DNA of 12,173 bases, taken from contig JASFBJ010000086.1 in NCBI GenBank assembly GCA_030149585.1, forward strand, positions 1-12,173, given 5' to 3'. The notes under the pieces were generated by a model, which did not search any database, had not been told where the DNA came from, and saw only the letters and a program-made list of their open reading frames with translations. Made by a program: the position numbers and the translations under genes. The DNA is from Desulfobacterales bacterium. Its GTDB lineage: Bacteria; Desulfobacterota; Desulfobacteria; Desulfobacterales; JASFBJ01. Shown one piece after another: positions 7,221 through 12,173 of the stretch (positions are counted from its first letter, which is position 1; each line of letters begins with the position of its first letter).

Positions 7221-7934
7221 ATGCAAACACAAGTTATCCCTGAAACATATGACAAATATATAAAAGGCCTGATGGATATCAGTCGGGCAATCACATCTGA
7301 TCTCTATCAGGAGGATATCCTGAAACTGATTGTCATGGTTACAGCCAAGGTGACCGGGATGGAAATCTGTTCTCTCTGGCTGATTGATGAAAGTGTAACT
7401 CCCAATCAGATCCGGCTCAAGGCTACCCAGACCATTGAACCGGATTATTTGAAGGATCGGTCTTTAAAGATGCAGGAAGGGGTGGTTGGCTATGTGGCCA
7501 CGCATAAAAAACCTCTGATAATCAAAGATATCTCTAAAGAAGAGTTGTTTAAAGAAAAAGAAATGGCCAAAAAGCTGGGGCTGATATCCATGGTCAGTGT
7601 TCCTCTGCAGGTTAAGGGGGAAAAAGTGGTCGGAGTTTTAAACTGTTTTACCTCCGAACCCCATGATTTCCCCAAAACAGAAATTAACTTGATTACAACC
7701 GTTGCCAATCAGGCAGCCGTGGCGATTTTTAATACTGAACTCATGGTGAAAACCAAAATTATTCAGGAAGAGCTGGAAACACGGAAGCTGGTGGAGCGGG
7801 CCAAAGAGATTATTATGCGACGTCGCGCAATAAACGGAACAACTGCCTACCGCTGGATTCAAAAACGCAGCATGGACAGCCGCAAGTCCATCAGAGCGGT
7901 TGCTGAAGCAATCTTGCTCTCTGAAGAGCTATAG
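7221..7934 (+). CDS. GAF-ANTAR domain transcription antitermination regulator
   Basis: The 237-residue protein has an N-terminal GAF sensor domain (about 18-172; ICSLWLIDES, LKMQEGVVGYVATHKKPLIIKDI, LISMVSVPLQVKGEKVVGVLNCF, LITTVANQAAVAI). A short coiled linker leads to a C-terminal ANTAR domain (about 176-234; ETRKLVERAKEIIMRRRAI then SRKSIRAVAEAILL). ANTAR proteins bind paired hexaloop RNA hairpins and prevent intrinsic termination; the GAF part would sense a ligand, redox state or another protein. There is no receiver domain, so control is probably by ligand rather than a histidine kinase. The ribosome binding site is weak (ACAGG, 8 bases before the ATG). No paired-hairpin target was evident next to it, so it likely acts elsewhere. 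The family call is firm; ligand and targets are unknown. Confidence 0.9.
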   Translation: MQTQVIPETYDKYIKGLMDISRAITSDLYQEDILKLIVMVTAKVTGMEICSLWLIDESVTPNQIRLKATQTIEPDYLKDRSLKMQEGVVGYVATHKKPLIIKDISKEELFKEKEMAKKLGLISMVSVPLQVKGEKVVGVLNCFTSEPHDFPKTEINLITTVANQAAVAIFNTELMVKTKIIQEELETRKLVERAKEIIMRRRAINGTTAYRWIQKRSMDSRKSIRAVAEAILLSEEL

Positions 7935-7992
7935 ATCTTTAGCTGAATAATTACGCTGTTTTCAACAATAGTTAATTTTCCGGAGATCTTTA

Positions 7993-9450
7993 ATGAAAAC
8001 TGAACTAACTGAAATATTAACTATTTTTAAACAGATCAACCTGATTCCACGTTGCTCTAAAAACGAATATCAAATAGCAAAATGGCTTAAGGAATGGGCG
8101 CTTCAGCAAAAATTCAAGGTACTGACCGATGATCTTGATAATCTGCTAATACAGGTTCCGGCCTCTTTGGGATATGAAACAGCTCCTATTATAATTCTGC
8201 AGGGCCATATGGATATGGTTTGTGAAAAAACTCCTGATTCTGATCATGATTTTACTAAAGACCCGATTAGCTTCGTGTATGACGGTGACTGGCTCAAAGC
8301 CGACAAAACCACTCTGGGAGCGGATAATGGAATTGCCATAGCACTGGCCATGGCAATAGCTTTATCACCTGAAAATAAAGATAATAAAAATGTTCATCCA
8401 CCATTGGAACTTTTATTTACAGTTGATGAGGAAACCGGATTAACCGGAGCAGCCAACCTGAAATCAGATTTTCTGAAAGGTCGTATTTTAATCAATATTG
8501 ATTCTGAAGACGAAGGGGTTTTTACAGTTGGCTGTGCCGGAGGCAATGAAATAAAAATTTCATTACCATTAACCTTTTCCCCTCTGGATACAAATCAAAA
8601 GCTTTTTCAAATTAAAGCATGCGGCATGCAAGGCGGCCACTCTGGAATTGATATTAATAAGCAGCGGGCCAATGCCAATCAAATCCTGGCCCGCTGCCTG
8701 TCTGAAATTGGCCTTATCACTGATTTTTGTCTCCTGGAACTTAAAGGCGGAACAACTCATAACGCGATTCCAAGAGATGCAAATGCTCTAATCGCCTGCC
8801 ATGCAGGGCAAAAGAGCAAATTAGAAAAAACCCTCAAAGACCTGCACAATATAATAATCAATGAATTTGAGAAAATTGAGCCATCTATTTCCATTGAAAT
8901 CAAAGAGCAAAGCTTTGATAATAACAAATTACAGGCCGCATCTATTCTTGACTCAAAAAAAGCCGTTCAACTATTAAGAGCCCTGCCTCATGGAGTGGCA
9001 ACCCGATTTGCTGAAAATGTTGAAACATCAAATAATCTGGCAACAGTTGAGATAAAAAAAGAGCATCTTGAAATTTTGTCCAGTCAGCGCAGCTTCAGCA
9101 TGTCACGCTTAGCAGATATAAGCAGCAGGATTAAAGCAATTGGATATTTAGCAGGAGCATCAGTCAGCCAGGGAAACCACTATGCAGCCTGGAGGCCTGA
9201 CCTGAATTCACAACTGCTCAAACAATGCCAAAAGGTTTATAAAACCCTTTTTAAAAAAGACCCGCAAGTAGAAATAATTCATGCAGGACTTGAATGCGGT
9301 GTTATAGGCGCTAAGTATCCTGGAATGGAAATGATATCCATTGGTCCCACCATAAAAAATCCACATTCACCGGATGAATCGCTTTTTATTCCATCTGTTG
9401 CAAAAATCATGGAATTTTTAAAGGCACTTCTGGCATCATATCAGCCTTAA
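7993..9450 (+). CDS. pepD: Aminoacyl-histidine dipeptidase (Xaa-His dipeptidase, peptidase M20)
   Basis: Zinc dipeptidase hydrolysing Xaa-His and other dipeptides in the cytoplasm. The 485-residue length matches the PepD family. Metal and catalytic residues line up with known PepD enzymes: His72 and Asp74 in LQGHMDMV, bridging Asp111 in TTLGADNG, Glu146/Glu147 in TVDEETG, Asp170 in INIDSEDEG and His458 in NPHSPDES. The inserted lid/dimerisation domain begins near 185 and contains GMQGGHSGIDI (211-221) and GGTTHNAIPRDA (252-263). GGAG lies 7 bases before the ATG. It is 58 bases downstream of the GAF-ANTAR gene in the same direction. No signal peptide. It could serve peptide salvage; nothing nearby narrows the substrate. 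Confidence 0.95.
   Translation: MKTELTEILTIFKQINLIPRCSKNEYQIAKWLKEWALQQKFKVLTDDLDNLLIQVPASLGYETAPIIILQGHMDMVCEKTPDSDHDFTKDPISFVYDGDWLKADKTTLGADNGIAIALAMAIALSPENKDNKNVHPPLELLFTVDEETGLTGAANLKSDFLKGRILINIDSEDEGVFTVGCAGGNEIKISLPLTFSPLDTNQKLFQIKACGMQGGHSGIDINKQRANANQILARCLSEIGLITDFCLLELKGGTTHNAIPRDANALIACHAGQKSKLEKTLKDLHNIIINEFEKIEPSISIEIKEQSFDNNKLQAASILDSKKAVQLLRALPHGVATRFAENVETSNNLATVEIKKEHLEILSSQRSFSMSRLADISSRIKAIGYLAGASVSQGNHYAAWRPDLNSQLLKQCQKVYKTLFKKDPQVEIIHAGLECGVIGAKYPGMEMISIGPTIKNPHSPDESLFIPSVAKIMEFLKALLASYQP
8661..8697 (+). repeat. Perfect 10-bp inverted repeat inside pepD
   Basis: GCAGCGGGCC (8661-8670) and its exact reverse complement GGCCCGCTGC (8688-8697) are separated by 17 bases within the coding sequence. 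It is GC-rich in an otherwise AT-leaning gene and could form a stable mRNA hairpin. Function unknown; it may be chance from the local amino-acid sequence. Confidence 0.5.
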
Positions 9451-9494
9451 TTTTAATAAAAAAAAATGGCCTCAGCTCTCAGGAGAACTATTAA

Positions 9495-11210
9495 ATGAAT
9501 AACCCAAACTGGATCAAACCTCATGGTGATTTGCTGGTAAACCTTATAGCAGATCAAAAACGCGGGCAGGTTCTCAAAGAAATCTCTTTAAATTTACCGG
9601 ACATAACCTTAAACGAACGCCATCTTTGTGATCTGGAGCTTATAGCCAGCGGGGCATTTTCCCCTCTTACCGGTTTTATGACCAGATCTGACTATGAATC
9701 GGTTATTGACCGTATGGAGCTCCAAAATCAGATCAAATGGCCATTGCCGATATGTCTTGACGTCACCGAAACCATTGCAAAATCACTTGAAGCAGGTCAA
9801 TCCCTGGCTCTAAGAGACCAGGAAGGCTTTTTACTGGCTGTGATGCATTTGGAAGATATCTGGCCAATAGATCGCAAAAAAGAAGCTCTTGGAATTTATG
9901 GTACAACCAATCAGGACCATCCTGGGGTTCATTATCTTTTCCAGAAAACCGGAGATTATTATATTGGCGGACAACTGGAAGTTTTAAGCCTGCCGCTTCA
10001 TTTTGATTTTAAGCAGCTGCGATTAACCCCTTTGGAAGTCAGAAGAATCTATCGAAAACTTGGCTGGCAGCGCGTGGTTGGTTTTCAAACCGGCAATGCA
10101 ATCCATCGGCCCCAGTTTGAACTGATTATTAAGGCCATGCAAAAGGCAAGGGCCAATCTTCTTTTATTGCCCAACGTCGGGATAACCCGGCCCGGAGATT
10201 TTGATCATTATACCAGGGTGCGCTGCCACCAAAAGATAGTTAAACATTTTCCACCAGATTCCTATATTTTAAACCTTTTGCCATTAGCCATGCGCATGGC
10301 CGGTCCAAAAGAAGCTCTTTTGCATATGATAATCGCCAAAAATTATGGCTGCACCCATTTTATTATCGGCCATGATCACGCAGGCCCTGGAGTTGATAAG
10401 CAAAACAGCCCCTTTTATAAAAATGACGAAGCAATTAAAACCGCAACTTTGCACGCAAAAGAAATCGGTCTATCAATCATATCCTCAAAAGAGATGGTCT
10501 ACCTGCCCTTTGAAGACGAATATCGTCAGGCAAATGATGTGCCGCCAAAGGCTGAAACCATCTCGCTTTCCGGTTCCGACATCCGCAAAAGGATTATCCA
10601 GGGGAAAAAAATTCCCCAATGGGCAACTTTTCCAGAAGTGGTCAAAGAGCTTTGTAAGGCCTACCCGCCTCCTAAAAAACAGGGATTCACTATTTTCTTT
10701 ACCGGACTCTCAGGCGCCGGCAAATCTACCGTGGCCAAAGTGCTCTTCTCCCGCTTTCTTGAAATCGGTGAACGCCCTGTAACCTTGCTGGATGGAGATA
10801 TAGTGCGCCAAAACCTCTCAAGTGAACTGAGCTTTTCAAAAGAACATCGGGATATCAATGTCCGCCGTATCGGCTTTGTGGCCAGTGAAATCACCAAAAA
10901 CAGAGGAATCGCAATCTGCGCCCCAATTGCCCCCTATCAGGAAACAAGACAGGAAATACGATCCTCAATTGAAAAATATGGCGGATTTATTGAAGTTCAT
11001 GTGGCAACCCCTCTGGATGAATGTGAAAAAAGAGACCGCAAAGGGATGTACGCCAAAGCCCGGGCAGGATTGATCAAAGGTTACACAGGGGTTGACGACC
11101 CTTACGACATTCCATTGGAACCGGAAGTCAGGATTGACACTACTGATTTAACCCCTGGTGAAGCTGCCCAGGAAATTCTTCTATTTTTAAGTCAGCAGGG
11201 CTATACTTAG
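9495..11210 (+). CDS. Fused sulfate adenylyltransferase-like/adenylylsulfate kinase, with altered ATP sulfurylase active site
   Basis: The 571-residue protein has an ATP sulfurylase-like half (about 1-390: PUA-like N-terminus with LIASGAFSPLTGFM at 49-62, catalytic domain from about 175) and an APS kinase (CysC) half (about 396-571). The kinase looks complete: Walker A GLSGAGKS at 404-411, DGD at 433-435, FVASEITKNRGIAICAPIAPY at 461-481 and the PAPS-binding KGMYAKARAG at 516-525. In the sulfurylase half the usual Q-T-R-N-P-x-H-R-x-H reads QTGNAIHRPQ (198-207): the sulfate-contacting Arg is Gly200, Pro is Ala202 and the second His is Gln207. GRDHAG reads GHDHAG (292-297). LLPLAMRMAGPKEALLH (261-277) and ISLSGSDIRKRI are kept. 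A normal fusion makes PAPS from sulfate. Here the first step may be lost or changed, while APS kinase activity is likely. AGGAG lies 9 bases before the ATG; 44 bases separate it from pepD. Confidence 0.9.
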   Translation: MNNPNWIKPHGDLLVNLIADQKRGQVLKEISLNLPDITLNERHLCDLELIASGAFSPLTGFMTRSDYESVIDRMELQNQIKWPLPICLDVTETIAKSLEAGQSLALRDQEGFLLAVMHLEDIWPIDRKKEALGIYGTTNQDHPGVHYLFQKTGDYYIGGQLEVLSLPLHFDFKQLRLTPLEVRRIYRKLGWQRVVGFQTGNAIHRPQFELIIKAMQKARANLLLLPNVGITRPGDFDHYTRVRCHQKIVKHFPPDSYILNLLPLAMRMAGPKEALLHMIIAKNYGCTHFIIGHDHAGPGVDKQNSPFYKNDEAIKTATLHAKEIGLSIISSKEMVYLPFEDEYRQANDVPPKAETISLSGSDIRKRIIQGKKIPQWATFPEVVKELCKAYPPPKKQGFTIFFTGLSGAGKSTVAKVLFSRFLEIGERPVTLLDGDIVRQNLSSELSFSKEHRDINVRRIGFVASEITKNRGIAICAPIAPYQETRQEIRSSIEKYGGFIEVHVATPLDECEKRDRKGMYAKARAGLIKGYTGVDDPYDIPLEPEVRIDTTDLTPGEAAQEILLFLSQQGYT

Positions 11211-11273
11211 AAAACAGGGAAAAAAATTAAGGAAGAACTCTATTTACAAATTCAAAAAGGGCTGCTCTTACGT

Positions 11274-12173
11274 TCAAAGATCATCAAGAGGACTGAGCAC
11301 TCCCTGGCCACCCTGTTGCAGGACGTGTGCGTATATTCATTGTTGTGGAAACATCGATGTGACCTAAAAGGGCCTGTATGGTGCGGATATCCGTGCCGCG
11401 TTGGAGAAGATGGGTGGCAAAGCTGGCCGGAAAGTATGAGCTCTATAATGCGCTTGGTCAGGCTGGCCTTGCGAACAGCTACCTTGATGGCTTTATTAAT
11501 TACACTGGGGTCTATATGATGCCGCTGCGTGGATCAGTCGAGAGATTACGAGCAGGGAAAACGTACTGCCAACCCCATTCCCGCGCCGCATTCTGATACT
11601 TTCGGGCCAAAGCATGGGGCATGTATACTTCACCGTGTCCCAGTGTCAGGTCATTTTCATGCATTATTTTGACTTTAGCCAGATGATTCTGCAAAAAAGG
11701 GATTATTGATGATGGAAATGTGGTTATTCGATCCTTGGCTCCTTTCCCGGAGCGAACTGTAATGATTTTCATATTATAATCGATGTCTTGAATGCGCAAA
11801 CGTATAGTCTCTGACATTCGTAATCCACTTCCATACATCTGTTTTACCGCAAGCTGTGTTGTTCCTCCCATCATGCCAATGACTTTTGCAGTTTCTTTAC
11901 GGGTCATCACCACTGGAACATTTATTTTTTTAGTAGCGCGTATGGCGTTAATTGCTCCATCCAACTGTTTTTTCAGAACTCTCTTGTATAAAAAGGCCAA
12001 AGCATTCATGGCCTGGTTCCGGGTTGATGGAGACACATTTTTTGTTTACTGCAAGATGGGTCAGAAACGCTTCAATCTTTTTTTCACCGTCTTTTAAATC
12101 ATCGCGCGAATTCATACCGTGGAATATAATATATTTTTTTATCCATTCGCTATATGTTCTTTCAGTATGAATT
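11274..12173 (-). pseudogene. intI: Integron integrase (IntI-type tyrosine recombinase), frameshifted, 5' end outside the window
   Basis: Read on the minus strand, IHTERTYSEWIKKYIIFHG (from 12172) starts the SAM-like N-terminal domain. After a frame change in an A6 run (12038-12043) comes a 174-codon open stretch (12036-11512). It holds the box I arginine in YGSGLRMSE, the lysine motif SGKGAKDR, and the integron-specific insert ALARKYQNAAREWGWQYVFPA with DPRSG, which separates IntI from XerC/XerD. Frame changes follow near 11515-11524 (then HHIDPSVINKAIKVAVRKA), 11439-11446 (then HTFR, 11438-11427), 11425-11426 (one base missing, then SFATHLLQRGTDIRTIQALLGHIDVSTTM) and 11337 (one extra base, then IYAHVLQQGGQGVLSPLDDL and TGA at 11276-11274). 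Active IntI proteins recombine attI with attC cassette sites. This copy cannot be made in one piece, though all catalytic residues are still readable. It runs tail-to-tail with the sulfurylase/kinase gene across a 63-base gap with no clear terminator. Confidence 0.93.

Noticed and set aside
9416..9465. AAGGC...GCCTT followed by an A/T-rich run near the pepD stop, as a terminator
   Set aside because: The stem is only 5 bp with a loop of about 20 bases and there is no proper T-tract; too weak to call.
10345..10782. A 145-codon open frame inside the sulfurylase/kinase gene on the same strand
   Set aside because: It lies wholly within a well-supported gene in another frame, shows no recognisable motif and has no good ribosome binding site; a shadow.
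11211..11273. attC site or terminator between the sulfurylase/kinase gene and the integrase remnant
   Set aside because: No attC-like paired boxes or stem with a T-run was seen. This is also the 3' side of intI, where cassettes are not expected.
11792..12170. Plus-strand open frames of about 70-100 codons over the right edge
   Set aside because: They are antisense to the integron integrase, whose protein motifs are unmistakable on the minus strand.

Overview
The window looks like chromosomal DNA from an anaerobic Desulfobacterota bacterium, most likely of the Desulfobacterales (inference). The hints are moderate to low GC, a mitochondrial-type elongation factor G of the 'spd' group (spirochaetes, planctomycetes, delta-proteobacteria), a CoA-transferase fused to a GNAT domain, a sulfate-activation gene, and an integron integrase of the kind common in this lineage. 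No single marker fixes the genus.

Left block (17-3817, all minus strand). Three genes read leftward as a compact, overlapping unit: an acetyl-CoA hydrolase/4-hydroxybutyrate CoA-transferase-like protein with a C-terminal GNAT domain, then rsmG (16S rRNA G527 methyltransferase), then lysC (aspartate kinase). The overlaps are 8 and 10 bases and suggest translational coupling. The unit probably continues beyond base 1.

Divergent intergenic region (3818-4349). It holds a symmetrical 157-bp imperfect palindrome flanked by TTA, resembling a MITE-like dispersed element. To its right are a good sigma-70-type promoter and a leader with two small dyads in front of the EF-G gene.

Right block (4350-11210, all plus strand). 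In order: spd/mitochondrial-type EF-G, a small P-loop ATPase of unknown function 14 bases downstream, a GAF-ANTAR RNA-binding regulator with its own likely promoter, an aminoacyl-histidine dipeptidase (pepD), and a fused ATP sulfurylase/APS kinase. The APS kinase half has all its motifs. The ATP sulfurylase half has lost several residues normally used to bind sulfate and ATP.

Right edge (11274-12173, minus strand). A broken integron integrase can be followed through at least five reading-frame disruptions. Its catalytic residues are still readable, so inactivation looks recent. Its 5' end, and any attI site and cassette array, lie beyond the window. No RNA gene or CRISPR array was seen.
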